Shown: piece after piece, positions 1 through 7,097 of the stretch
How the letters are laid out: each line of letters starts with the position of its first letter
How positions within the stretch are numbered: the first letter of the stretch is position 1
Source: Anabaena sphaerica FACHB-251
GTDB lineage: Bacteria > Cyanobacteriota > Cyanobacteriia > Cyanobacteriales > Nostocaceae
NCBI RefSeq assembly: GCF_014696825.1
Contig: NZ_JACJQU010000006.1
Span: forward strand, 150,542 to 214,541
Direction: 5' to 3'
DNA length: 64,000 bases
Program-made: the position numbers and the translations under genes
Notes under the pieces: model-generated
Told to the model about the DNA's origin: nothing
Database searches by the model: none
Seen by the model: only the letters and a program-made list of their open reading frames with translations

Positions 1-25
1 AATGAATTTATTATAGATGTCTATA

Positions 26-66
26 TAAAAAATCTCCCATCAACTTTAAAGAAGAAAGGAGATGGG
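26..66 (-). terminator. Possible terminator of the carbonic anhydrase gene
   Basis: Read on the minus strand just after the carbonic anhydrase stop, ATCTCC and GGAGAT can pair and are followed by a run of T. The loop is long (about 20 bases), so this is only a plausible Rho-independent terminator. Confidence 0.4.
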
Positions 67-72
67 TAAGGA

Positions 73-807
73 TCAATTTAAAAATCTAACTTTACCAGTG
101 TCAATATCGTAAAAAGCGCCAACAATTTTCAATCTACCTGCGCGGATTAATTTAGCTAAAACTGCTGAATTTCTCAACAATTTTTCAGTTTGGAATTGAA
201 TGTTGGTAATGACAGCATTTTCATCATCATTAATATCACTTGTTCTGTCTTGATTTTGATCTAAAGTCGGTTTAATGCCATCAACAACAGTAGCAATTTT
301 TCCCGAAACTGCTTCATTTTTCATAGCTGCTGAAACTGCACCACATCTTTTATGACCCAAAACTACAATTAGTTGTGTACCCAAAGCAGCGGTAGAATAT
401 TCTAAACTGCCTATAGCTTCATCACTAGCAATATTACCGGCTACACGCACAACAAATAAATCCCCAAGTCCTTGATCAAAAACCATCTCTGGTGGTACAC
501 GAGAATCAGCACATCCTAATATTGCTGCATAAGGATACTGTGTTTTAGCAACAGATTGTAACCGTCTTTTTGATTGATTGGGATTTTGAGGATTTTGATT
601 ATAAAATCTTCTATTTCCCTCTACTAATCTTCTTTGGGCTTCATTTGCACTAACTGGGTTAGGATTAGGATTATTTTCAGGAATTGTGATTGTTTCTCGA
701 TTCGTAATTATGCCATTACAGGCAGTAATACCACCAATACTAAAGGTGGTTAAACCTGCGAATTTTAAGAAGTTACGACGACCTACAAAACCGTTAATTC
801 TACTCAT
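73..807 (-). CDS. ecaB: Beta-class carbonic anhydrase, exported lipoprotein type
   Basis: Interconverts CO2 and bicarbonate. With the start at the ATG at 807 the protein is 244 aa. The zinc-site residues of beta carbonic anhydrases are visible: Cys99 in CADSR with the Asp101/Arg103 dyad, then His152 and Cys155 in GHKRCG. The N-terminus has a twin-arginine motif (RRNFLKFAG, residues 10-18) and a lipobox-like GITAC ending at Cys30, so the enzyme should be exported, probably by Tat, and lipid-anchored. This matches cyanobacterial EcaB; the symbol is assigned by that resemblance. An in-frame TTG at 822 is a possible but less likely start, since the ATG has AGGTAG a few bases upstream. It appears monocistronic. 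Confidence 0.85.
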   Translation of the reverse strand: MSRINGFVGRRNFLKFAGLTTFSIGGITACNGIITNRETITIPENNPNPNPVSANEAQRRLVEGNRRFYNQNPQNPNQSKRRLQSVAKTQYPYAAILGCADSRVPPEMVFDQGLGDLFVVRVAGNIASDEAIGSLEYSTAALGTQLIVVLGHKRCGAVSAAMKNEAVSGKIATVVDGIKPTLDQNQDRTSDINDDENAVITNIQFQTEKLLRNSAVLAKLIRAGRLKIVGAFYDIDTGKVRFLN

Positions 808-976
808 AAGTCTACCTGACAACTTCTATATAGCTGCTAGGAAGATATCAGATTTAATAATAATGTAAGAGTTCCTAATTACACGGTTTAAGGCTTATTT
901 AATCTTTTGCTGAAAATAAGGTCAAATTATTGACAAATTGAATTTATAATCTTACCTCATTTCACTCTTGCATTCT

Positions 977-1008
977 TCTTTGCGCCTCTGCGCCTCTGCG
1001 TGAGAAAA
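977..1008. repeat. Dispersed GCAGAGGCGC repeat
   Basis: A heptad-like repeat of CTCTGCG and GCGCCTC units ending in GTGAGA. The same motif (CTCACGCAGAGGCGCA) recurs at about 49671-49690 and 55500-55520. It is one of the short interspersed repeats typical of Nostocales intergenic DNA. Confidence 0.6.
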
Positions 1009-1015
1009 AATATCT

Positions 1016-1744
1016 TTAATGTCTTTTTCCTGCACCTAAATATAATTCTCCCACCTTGGGATCATTTAATAATTGTCTACCAGGTCCAGACATCGCATCA
1101 CGTCCCGATTCTAAAACGTAACCTGTATCAGCCATTTCCAAAGCTTTCCGGGCATTTTGTTCTACTAAAACAATAGCAGTACCCGCTTGATTAATTTGTT
1201 TAATTTGTTCAAATACTTGCGTTACCAAAATAGGAGATAAAGCCGCAGAAGGTTCATCTAAAAGTAGTAGACTTGGTTCTAACATCAAAGCTTTACCCAT
1301 GGCTAACATTTGACGTTCTCCACCAGATAGTGTACCAGCACGTTGACGACGGCGATCGCTCAATCTCGGAAACATGGTAAATATCTTATCTTTCAAGGGT
1401 TTGAGGGTAACATTCCGCACAAACGCCCCCATTTCTAAATTTTCTTCTATTGTTAACGAAGGGAAAACGTTAGCTATTTGGGGAACATAACACATTCCTC
1501 TCTCCACAATTTGATTTGATTTTAAACCTGTAATATTTTCCCCTTTAAAAGTAATAGTACCTGTGTGGGGTGTCAAAAGTCCAAAAATTGTTTTTGCTAA
1601 AGTAGATTTACCAGCACCGTTAGGACCAATTACAGTCACTAATTCTCCTACTGCAACTCGGAAATTTATACCCTGCAAGATATCTACATCTTTAATATAT
1701 CCAGCATGGACATTTTCAACTTCTAATAAATAGTTATTGGTCAT
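1016..1744 (-). CDS. livF: LivF-type ABC transporter ATP-binding protein (branched-chain/neutral amino acids)
   Basis: 242-aa ATPase subunit of a HAAT-family importer (Liv in enterobacteria, Nat in cyanobacteria). Walker A is GPNGAGKST near residue 40, the signature LSGGERQ near residue 140, and Walker B LLLLDEPS about 20 residues later. The LivF-type tail ending in LYLGAG is present. No permease or binding protein lies next to it, as is common for cyanobacterial Nat ATPases. A UrtE (urea) role cannot be fully excluded, but no urt genes are nearby. Confidence 0.8.
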   Translation of the reverse strand: MTNNYLLEVENVHAGYIKDVDILQGINFRVAVGELVTVIGPNGAGKSTLAKTIFGLLTPHTGTITFKGENITGLKSNQIVERGMCYVPQIANVFPSLTIEENLEMGAFVRNVTLKPLKDKIFTMFPRLSDRRRQRAGTLSGGERQMLAMGKALMLEPSLLLLDEPSAALSPILVTQVFEQIKQINQAGTAIVLVEQNARKALEMADTGYVLESGRDAMSGPGRQLLNDPKVGELYLGAGKRH

Positions 1745-1895
1745 TAGTTATTAGTTATTAGTTATTAGTTATTAGCAATAGGGAACAGGGAACAGGGAAC
1801 AGGGAACAGGGAACTCTTAACAGGGAACAGGGAACAGGGAACAGGGAATAAGTAAAAATGATTTACTGTCACCTGTCACCTGTCACCTGTCACCT
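1743..1895. repeat. Three heptanucleotide tandem repeats (STRR)
   Basis: The spacer between the ATPase and ferredoxin genes is almost entirely 7-bp repeats: TTAGTTA units (about 1743-1775), GGGAACA units in two tracts (about 1781-1850), and CACCTGT units (about 1867-1895). Short tandemly repeated repetitive heptamers are a known hallmark of heterocystous cyanobacterial genomes. Confidence 0.85.
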
Positions 1896-1901
1896 ATCCA
1901 C

Positions 1902-2129
1902 CTAATCTGCTATTTTTTGCAATTCAGGGCGTTCTTCTGGCAAAATAGCCCCTTCTACTGGGCAAACTTGTAAACAGATGCCACAGTCAATACAGGTAGC
2001 AAAGTCAATCCAGTACCAATCGGTTCCTTTGACGTTTTTGCCTGGACCGTCATGAATGCAAGCTACAGGACAAGCTGCTACGCAGTCAGCAACGCCTTCA
2101 CAAACTTCTGTCACAATTGTATGTGGCAT
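1902..2129 (-). CDS. Two-cluster bacterial-type ferredoxin, 75 aa
   Basis: Small electron carrier. The second motif is a canonical CxxCxxCxxxCP (Cys46, 49, 52, 56). The first is atypical: Cys10-x5-Cys16-x3-Cys20-Pro plus Cys24, resembling the spacing of seven-iron [3Fe-4S][4Fe-4S] ferredoxins rather than a plain 2[4Fe-4S] protein. The start is supported by a purine-rich GAGAGGGG upstream of the ATG. The redox partner is not evident from the neighbours. Confidence 0.85.
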   Translation of the reverse strand: MPHTIVTEVCEGVADCVAACPVACIHDGPGKNVKGTDWYWIDFATCIDCGICLQVCPVEGAILPEERPELQKIAD

Positions 2130-2193
2130 TTTCTGAATCCCCTCTCTTTATTGAATCAGCAGTTTCTAGCGTAACAATTTGTAATATTACCTG

Positions 2194-3405
2194 TTAACGG
2201 ACTGCTTCAATTGTGGGTGTACCATCGGAGTTAATCCAAGCGATTTCGGTGATAGAGCGATCGCGTGCATAGTTCCGAATCGCCTCTGCATCCCTTCCCC
2301 CTAAATCCATTTCTACCCGCACTAAATTGGTAGAATCTCGCAATTTTTGGGCGTAAGCAAAGGCAGCAGCATCAGCATTTCTGCTTTCTGGTACTACCAA
2401 CCAGTTACTTGCTGGGATAGTTTGCGGTAATTGCTGAGTAGATGCCAGAAGTTGGTATAAATCATCAATACTCAATTCAAAGCCAATGCCGGGAATATTT
2501 TCCCCTTGGGGATGATATAGCCCTAAAAGTTGGTCATAACGACCACCACGACCTAAAACCTGCGCCTGACCATCAGTATCACTGACTACTTCAAACACAA
2601 TTCCTGTATAGTAGTCAATGGTTTGAATCAAACTCAGGTCAAGAATTAAGGAAAATTTACCTTCTGATTCTAATAACTCGACCAGAGATTTGAGATTATT
2701 TACCGCTTCTTGCTGATCCGCATCTAAATCTAAACTGCTGATTTTTTGCAGCACATCGGCACTATTCCCACGCAAATCTAGCATGATTCTAGCGCGTTGA
2801 TGCAGTTCTTCATTCAGATCCAAAGTATCTAGAGTTACACGATCCAAATTAGCGATCGCATTTCTCACCTTACTTCTGATATTAGTAGGAAAAGCATCAA
2901 GCAAGGATTTGGTAATTCCGGCTTCACCTAAAATCAGATGCCATCCGCGCAAATCTAAAGCTTCTAAACAATTGGCTACCAACAACAGCACTTCCGTATT
3001 TGCCAGTAACCCACCCGATCCTAGCAACTCCACTCCAGCCTGATAATACTCTTGCTGACGATTATGGCGCTTTTCCCAGTTGCGGCGAAATACATTAGCA
3101 TTGTAATATAAGCGTTGAGGATAGGTTGCTTCCGCCATGCGAGTAACTACAGTCCGAGCGATGGAAGCGGTTAGTTCTGGACGTAAGCCCAATTCTTCCT
3201 CTTGCCCATTTTGCAATTGAATTACCTTATGACGCTGAATCGCTTCACCAGCCATGAGCGTATCCATCCGTTCCAAAGTTGAGGTGATAATCCTGTGATA
3301 TCCCCAACGGTGAAAAACTTGTTGTAACCTATCTTCAATCCAGCGTTTTTGAGCCACATCTAAGGGTAATAAATCCCTAGCTCCCGCTGCTGGTTGATAC
3401 ACCAT
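2194..3405 (-). CDS. hisZ: ATP phosphoribosyltransferase regulatory subunit HisZ
   Basis: 403-aa histidyl-tRNA-synthetase paralogue that serves as regulatory subunit of the short form of HisG at the first step of histidine synthesis. Class II synthetase-like segments are clear: the GARDLLP opening, FRRNWEKRHN near residue 107, and the DYYTGIVFEV and GGRYDQLLG stretches in the second half. Length and lack of a full anticodon-binding domain favour HisZ over HisS. Its ATG overlaps the stop of the upstream J-domain gene (TAATG), so the two are probably translationally coupled. Confidence 0.85.
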   Translation of the reverse strand: MVYQPAAGARDLLPLDVAQKRWIEDRLQQVFHRWGYHRIITSTLERMDTLMAGEAIQRHKVIQLQNGQEEELGLRPELTASIARTVVTRMAEATYPQRLYYNANVFRRNWEKRHNRQQEYYQAGVELLGSGGLLANTEVLLLVANCLEALDLRGWHLILGEAGITKSLLDAFPTNIRSKVRNAIANLDRVTLDTLDLNEELHQRARIMLDLRGNSADVLQKISSLDLDADQQEAVNNLKSLVELLESEGKFSLILDLSLIQTIDYYTGIVFEVVSDTDGQAQVLGRGGRYDQLLGLYHPQGENIPGIGFELSIDDLYQLLASTQQLPQTIPASNWLVVPESRNADAAAFAYAQKLRDSTNLVRVEMDLGGRDAEAIRNYARDRSITEIAWINSDGTPTIEAVR

Positions 3406-4331
3406 TATTTTTTCTTCCCACCAAACAAACCACCAAACAAACCACCACTTCCAGACTTATCTGGTTGTGTATCTCCATTATCAGCAGATTTCTTCACCTG
3501 ATTCGTAACGGATTGATTCCCTAAAACTTTATCAACTTTAGGTTTCCATTCCAATGCTAATTCGTCATTTGGATTTAATTTCAGTGCGTTGTCAAAGTGA
3601 ATTTTAGCCATTTTTAGCTGACTTTGGCGTAAATATACGATTGCCATCAAGCTATGGCAGCGGCTATTTTTCGGCTCTAGCTTCAAGGCCTCCTGTAATT
3701 CTACTTTGGCCTGGGCAAATTGCTCATTGTCAATCAGAGTTTGAGCGCGACGCTGGTACTGGTCTACCACGGATTCTTCTTTTGGTCTTGCTGGTAACGG
3801 TGTTATTGTGGTAGTAGTAGGCGTTTGAATAGATTGGGATGCGGTTACTAACCGCCCTGCACGCCGCATCAAGTAAACTAAATTTAATTCGCTAATTTGG
3901 GCAATGAATTGGGATACCTGTTGCAAATCAACAAATTGAGTTTCGGAAATTTTAGCTAATTCTTGTTTATACAATAGGTCAAGATTGGGAGCGATCGCTA
4001 ATTGCTTGCCCACATCAGTTGTGAGTACCACCTCCACTGATTCTTGTGCTAGACGCTTGCCTATTTGCGACAAAATCAAAATATATTCAGCACGATTACG
4101 TTCTACAGACAGTTTTTCATAAGCAGGATTAACCAACTTAGATAATAATTCAGTTGCTATATCTTTGTTAGGATCGTTGATAACAGCGGCGCTATCTGGG
4201 TGCAAGCGACGGGCAATTTTGAGATAGCGTTTGCGTACTTCCCCAGCATTAGCATCAACCGGAACACCCAAAACTGCGTGATGATCTATAAAATCATATT
4301 TGAATAATCCGCCATCTATTTTTAAAGACAT
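3405..4331 (-). CDS. J-domain protein with C-terminal TPR repeats
   Basis: 308 aa from the ATG at 4331; an upstream in-frame start would add nine residues with no support. The N-terminal J-domain contains His44-Pro45-Asp46, the motif that stimulates the ATPase of DnaK/Hsp70. A Pro/Thr linker near residues 165-185 leads to two to three TPR units (around residues 190-265), then a Gly-rich tail with repeated GGLFGG and terminal lysines. It is a DnaK co-chaperone or adaptor of unknown client. The stop overlaps the hisZ start, giving an unusual hisZ/J-protein pair. There is no Cys-rich zinc domain, so it is not canonical DnaJ. Confidence 0.75.
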   Translation of the reverse strand: MSLKIDGGLFKYDFIDHHAVLGVPVDANAGEVRKRYLKIARRLHPDSAAVINDPNKDIATELLSKLVNPAYEKLSVERNRAEYILILSQIGKRLAQESVEVVLTTDVGKQLAIAPNLDLLYKQELAKISETQFVDLQQVSQFIAQISELNLVYLMRRAGRLVTASQSIQTPTTTTITPLPARPKEESVVDQYQRRAQTLIDNEQFAQAKVELQEALKLEPKNSRCHSLMAIVYLRQSQLKMAKIHFDNALKLNPNDELALEWKPKVDKVLGNQSVTNQVKKSADNGDTQPDKSGSGGLFGGLFGGKKK

Positions 4332-4418
4332 ATAAGATATGTTGCACCCAAGCAGCAATTTTTTATAGTTTACCCTGTCAGTAATATTGGGATAACAGTT
4401 ATTAGCAATTTTCCCATG

Positions 4419-5228
4419 TTACCAAGCTGACAAAGGTCGAACTTGCATTAGTTCCTGACTGAGAATGTTATGAATATAACCATTAGTAGCCAGGATTTTC
4501 CCGGAATCGATTTGTAAATCACTGCCATTATAAGCTGTGACTATACCACCTGCTTCCTGCACTAGAATTATACCAGCTGCAACATCCCAAGGTGCAATCC
4601 CTCTTTCCCAATATCCATCAACACGGCCACAAGCAACATAAGCTAAGTCTAGAGAAGCGGAACCGCCACGCCTAACACCTTGGGTAAGATGGGTAAGATG
4701 ACAAAATTCTGCGTAGTTGTTGTCAGAAGTTTCCCTGCGGTCATAAGCAAATCCAGATGTTAATAAGCTTTTACTTAATTCCGCAGTCTTAGAGACCTTA
4801 ATAGGTCGGCGGTTGCGTGTTGCACCCAAACCAGCAGCAGCCCGGAATAGTTCGTTATGGAAAGGGTCATAAATTACACCAACTTGTGGTACACCCTGAA
4901 TAAACAAACCAATGGAAACTGCAAAACAGGGATATTGATGGGCGTAGTTAGTTGTACCATCTAAAGGATCAATTGCCCAAAGGTATTCACTGGCTTGATT
5001 TCCTAGTTTTCCCGATTCTTCTGCAAGGATAGAATGTTGGGGAAAATGGCGGTTTAAGATTTCTAAAATTACCTTTTCCGAAGCTTTATCAGCTGCGGTG
5101 ACTAAATCACCAGGTCGTCCTTTTTCGGTAATCGCATCTTCTACTTTACCTAAATAATCTTGCAAAATTACACCAGCAGCTAGGGCAGCTTCGGTAGCTA
5201 TATCTAGAAAAATTTGTAAATTAGTCAT
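4419..5228 (-). CDS. Inositol monophosphatase family protein
   Basis: 269 aa from the ATG at 5228. A longer reading frame would translate the repeat tract upstream into a repetitive Leu/Pro/Cys peptide and is rejected. Metal-binding residues of the Li+-sensitive phosphatase superfamily are visible: Glu70-Glu71, DPLDGTTN (residues 87-94) and WDVAAG near residue 210. The family hydrolyses inositol-1-phosphate or related sugar phosphates; the true substrate (inositol-P, histidinol-P or PAP) is not decided by sequence. No Shine-Dalgarno is seen, because the region before the start is a heptamer repeat. Confidence 0.8.
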   Translation of the reverse strand: MTNLQIFLDIATEAALAAGVILQDYLGKVEDAITEKGRPGDLVTAADKASEKVILEILNRHFPQHSILAEESGKLGNQASEYLWAIDPLDGTTNYAHQYPCFAVSIGLFIQGVPQVGVIYDPFHNELFRAAAGLGATRNRRPIKVSKTAELSKSLLTSGFAYDRRETSDNNYAEFCHLTHLTQGVRRGGSASLDLAYVACGRVDGYWERGIAPWDVAAGIILVQEAGGIVTAYNGSDLQIDSGKILATNGYIHNILSQELMQVRPLSAW

Positions 5229-5345
5229 TGGTAAGGAGGCAGGAGGCAAGAGGCAAGAGGCAGTAGGCAGTAGACAGAAGGCAGGAGGCAAGAGACAGAA
5301 GGCAGGAAGTAATATATTATTCTCCCCAGTTCCCAGTTCCCAGTC
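5229..5345. repeat. Degenerate heptamer repeat GAGGCAA/GGAGGCA
   Basis: About ten 7-bp units (variants of AGGAGGC, AAGAGGC, AGTAGGC, AGAAGGC) followed by CAGTTCC/CAGTCCC units. They fill the whole spacer directly upstream of the phosphatase start. Confidence 0.8.
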
Positions 5346-5350
5346 CCCAG

Positions 5351-5944
5351 TCACCTGTTCATCCGGCGAAATTCACCGGGAGTTAGACGCATGGGTTTTT
5401 CTGGGTTCCAGATGCCTTTGCCCATGAGTCTAGCCCAATGTTGGGCATTTTCTAAGCGATCATTATATTTGTGATTAGGCGATCGCCCTACAAATAGAGC
5501 ATACCCTTGTTTGAGGACTTGTTCATTCAAAAACATCTGATCTTTCCACACATAAGCCAAAGTCCGTCCAAATTTGTCCTTGGCTTCTAGGTCAAACTCT
5601 AACTTGACAGATTTTTCACCCTCACCAATCAAGTTTTCCATCAGTTCTTTGCCATTATCTCCCCAAGGACGCTGACGCAAATCTGGAGCATCTAAACCAA
5701 TTAAGCGGACTTGGGAAATTAAATTTGGTTGTTGTCCCATACCCAGCACTTCTAAGGTTTGTCCGCTGACCACCCGTGCTACTTTTACCTCAGCAGTCAT
5801 GTTTATCGGCTGATTTTCGGCTTGACAACTGACCAACAACAACAAACAGGATAAGATTGTCATTTTTTGCGCCAAGATGCCCAAATGGGGTACTAAAGCG
5901 GCTATTTTACCCTGTAAGTATCTGCACCCTGGTACAATTTTCAT
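5351..5944 (-). CDS. Thermonuclease (staphylococcal nuclease) family protein, exported
   Basis: 197 aa. The SNase fold is recognisable: RLIGLDAPD carries the first catalytic Arg, and LEAKDKFGR, about 45 residues on, supplies the catalytic Glu/Arg region, followed by the typical NEQVLKQGYA and WNPE ending. A hydrophobic stretch ending LLLLVSCQAEN (about residues 28-44) looks like a lipoprotein signal; translation may therefore start at Met28 rather than Met1, giving an extracytoplasmic calcium-dependent nuclease. Confidence 0.75.
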   Translation of the reverse strand: MKIVPGCRYLQGKIAALVPHLGILAQKMTILSCLLLLVSCQAENQPINMTAEVKVARVVSGQTLEVLGMGQQPNLISQVRLIGLDAPDLRQRPWGDNGKELMENLIGEGEKSVKLEFDLEAKDKFGRTLAYVWKDQMFLNEQVLKQGYALFVGRSPNHKYNDRLENAQHWARLMGKGIWNPEKPMRLTPGEFRRMNR

Positions 5945-5953
5945 TTTTGTCCT

Positions 5954-6322
5954 CTAATCTTCATCTAAGGGTAAACCCGCTTTGACTTTGCCCTTACCAA
6001 AAAAGCGCCCAAACTGAAGTTCATAAACTTCATCTTCGTCTTGTGTTTCTACTTCTAAGTCAGAACGGGCATAACTCACACACAACAAAGCGTAACCTTG
6101 ACGGCGTAACTCTGGCGATAGTCCAATGGCTTCCGGTTGGTAAATTTCTCCTGACAGCACCCTGACAGCGCAAGCTGTGCAAGCCCCATTTCGGCAAGAA
6201 AACGGTAGTTCTATGCCATTATGTTCCGCTGTGTGCAGGATATAGCGGTCTTCTGGAACTTCCAGGCTGTATGATACGCCTGTTTGGCGGTTGTGAACTT
6301 TGATTGTGTGGGTCTGAACCAT
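5954..6322 (-). CDS. Plant-type [2Fe-2S] ferredoxin with C-terminal extension
   Basis: 122 aa. The cluster motif CRNGACTAC (Cys-x4-Cys-x2-Cys, around residues 43-51) and the fourth Cys in ALLC are present. It is longer than photosynthetic PetF (about 98 aa): an acidic, Phe-containing tail of about 25 residues (QFGRFFGKG...LPLDED) follows. Such extended, divergent ferredoxins occur across cyanobacteria and as FdC proteins in chloroplasts. It lies 9 bp upstream of the nuclease gene on the same strand, possibly co-transcribed. Confidence 0.85.
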   Translation of the reverse strand: MVQTHTIKVHNRQTGVSYSLEVPEDRYILHTAEHNGIELPFSCRNGACTACAVRVLSGEIYQPEAIGLSPELRRQGYALLCVSYARSDLEVETQDEDEVYELQFGRFFGKGKVKAGLPLDED

Positions 6323-6428
6323 CTTGATTTTTGCTTGGGAATTTGGGATTTTTATTCATTGTAAAAATATCTTGTGAAATATTTGCATTTTTTGCAGTTT
6401 CGTTTTATTATTGAAATTCATGGCACCT

Positions 6429-6515
6429 GGAGAGGTGGCCGAGTGGTTGAAGGCGCAGACCTGGAAAGTCTGTTATGCAGAAATGTATACGAGGGTTCGA
6501 ATCCCTCCCTCTCCG
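6429..6515 (+). tRNA. trnS-GGA: tRNA-Ser (anticodon GGA)
   Basis: 87-nt cloverleaf: the 7-bp acceptor stem GGAGAGG pairs with CCTCTCC, discriminator G at 6515. The anticodon stem CAGAC/GTCTG encloses CTGGAAA, with anticodon GGA at 6463-6465. The long variable arm is characteristic of class II tRNAs, and the T arm carries GGTTCGAATCC. CCA is not encoded. Confidence 0.95.
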
Positions 6516-6545
6516 TTTCTGAAGCAAGTTTTGATATTTAAGTTG

Positions 6546-6585
6546 ACCCAGATTGGTAAAAGCCGTCTGGGTTAATTTTTTATTA
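6546..6585 (+). terminator. Rho-independent terminator after tRNA-Ser
   Basis: ACCCAGA and TCTGGGT form a 7-bp stem around a short loop, followed by TTAATTTTTTA. It is placed about 30 bp after the tRNA. Confidence 0.7.
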
Positions 6586-6701
6586 GGTAAAAGTTAGGAC
6601 GGAATTAAACGCTAAAAGTGGCAAAAATTACCTGATTAACGTAATTTATCGGGCTGATATTAGTATAATTATGAGAAAATTAGAAATAACAGCCCAGTGA
6701 T

Positions 6702-7088
6702 ATGTCGGACACATCCAATTTTAAAATTACTATTGCTTTTACCGATTCAGAATTAGACGACGAAGAAAAAAATAAAGAAGTGCAGAAGCTACTGACTCAA
6801 ATGCAGAAGCTAGATGATGTGATAGAAGACGTTAACCGAGTTATTGACTCCAACCCACCAAAACTAAACAAAGCTGGAGGAGGTTTTTTACCCGGACTGC
6901 TAACAGCGCAAGTGAACCCAGCCAACTTTTTGAAATTGTTTGGATTTTTGGCAGAACGTTTGGGTAACAAACCAATTAAACTCAATGTTAAAGCCCCAGA
7001 TGGCCGAGAAATCAACTTAGAAGCCAGCAGTAAAGAAGAATTTGAGTTTGCTTGGCAAAAAGCACAAGATTTTATTAACAACAAATAA
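6702..7088 (+). CDS. EACC1-like small protein paired with a caspase
   Basis: 128 aa. The layout is an N-terminal beta-strand, an acidic helix, a central Gly/Pro-rich hydrophobic patch (GGGFLPGLL, about residues 61-69), a helix (LKLFGFLAERLG), then a basic strand with a PDGREINLEA motif and a final helix. This resembles the effector-associated constant component 1 (EACC1) family described beside caspase effectors in bacterial conflict systems, where the partner is thought to be a sensor or inhibitor. The call rests on pattern and neighbourhood; no enzyme motif is seen. It ends 9 bp before the caspase gene, so the two are almost certainly co-translated. Confidence 0.6.
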   Translation: MSDTSNFKITIAFTDSELDDEEKNKEVQKLLTQMQKLDDVIEDVNRVIDSNPPKLNKAGGGFLPGLLTAQVNPANFLKLFGFLAERLGNKPIKLNVKAPDGREINLEASSKEEFEFAWQKAQDFINNK

Positions 7089-7097
7089 GGCTGGACA

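Noticed and set aside
1781-1895. CRISPR array suspected from repeated units
   Set aside because: The unit is only 7 bp and there are no spacers; these are tandem heptamers.
5229-5354. N-terminal 42-residue extension of the inositol-phosphatase-family protein
   Set aside because: It is the translation of a heptamer repeat tract, and family members begin at the internal ATG.
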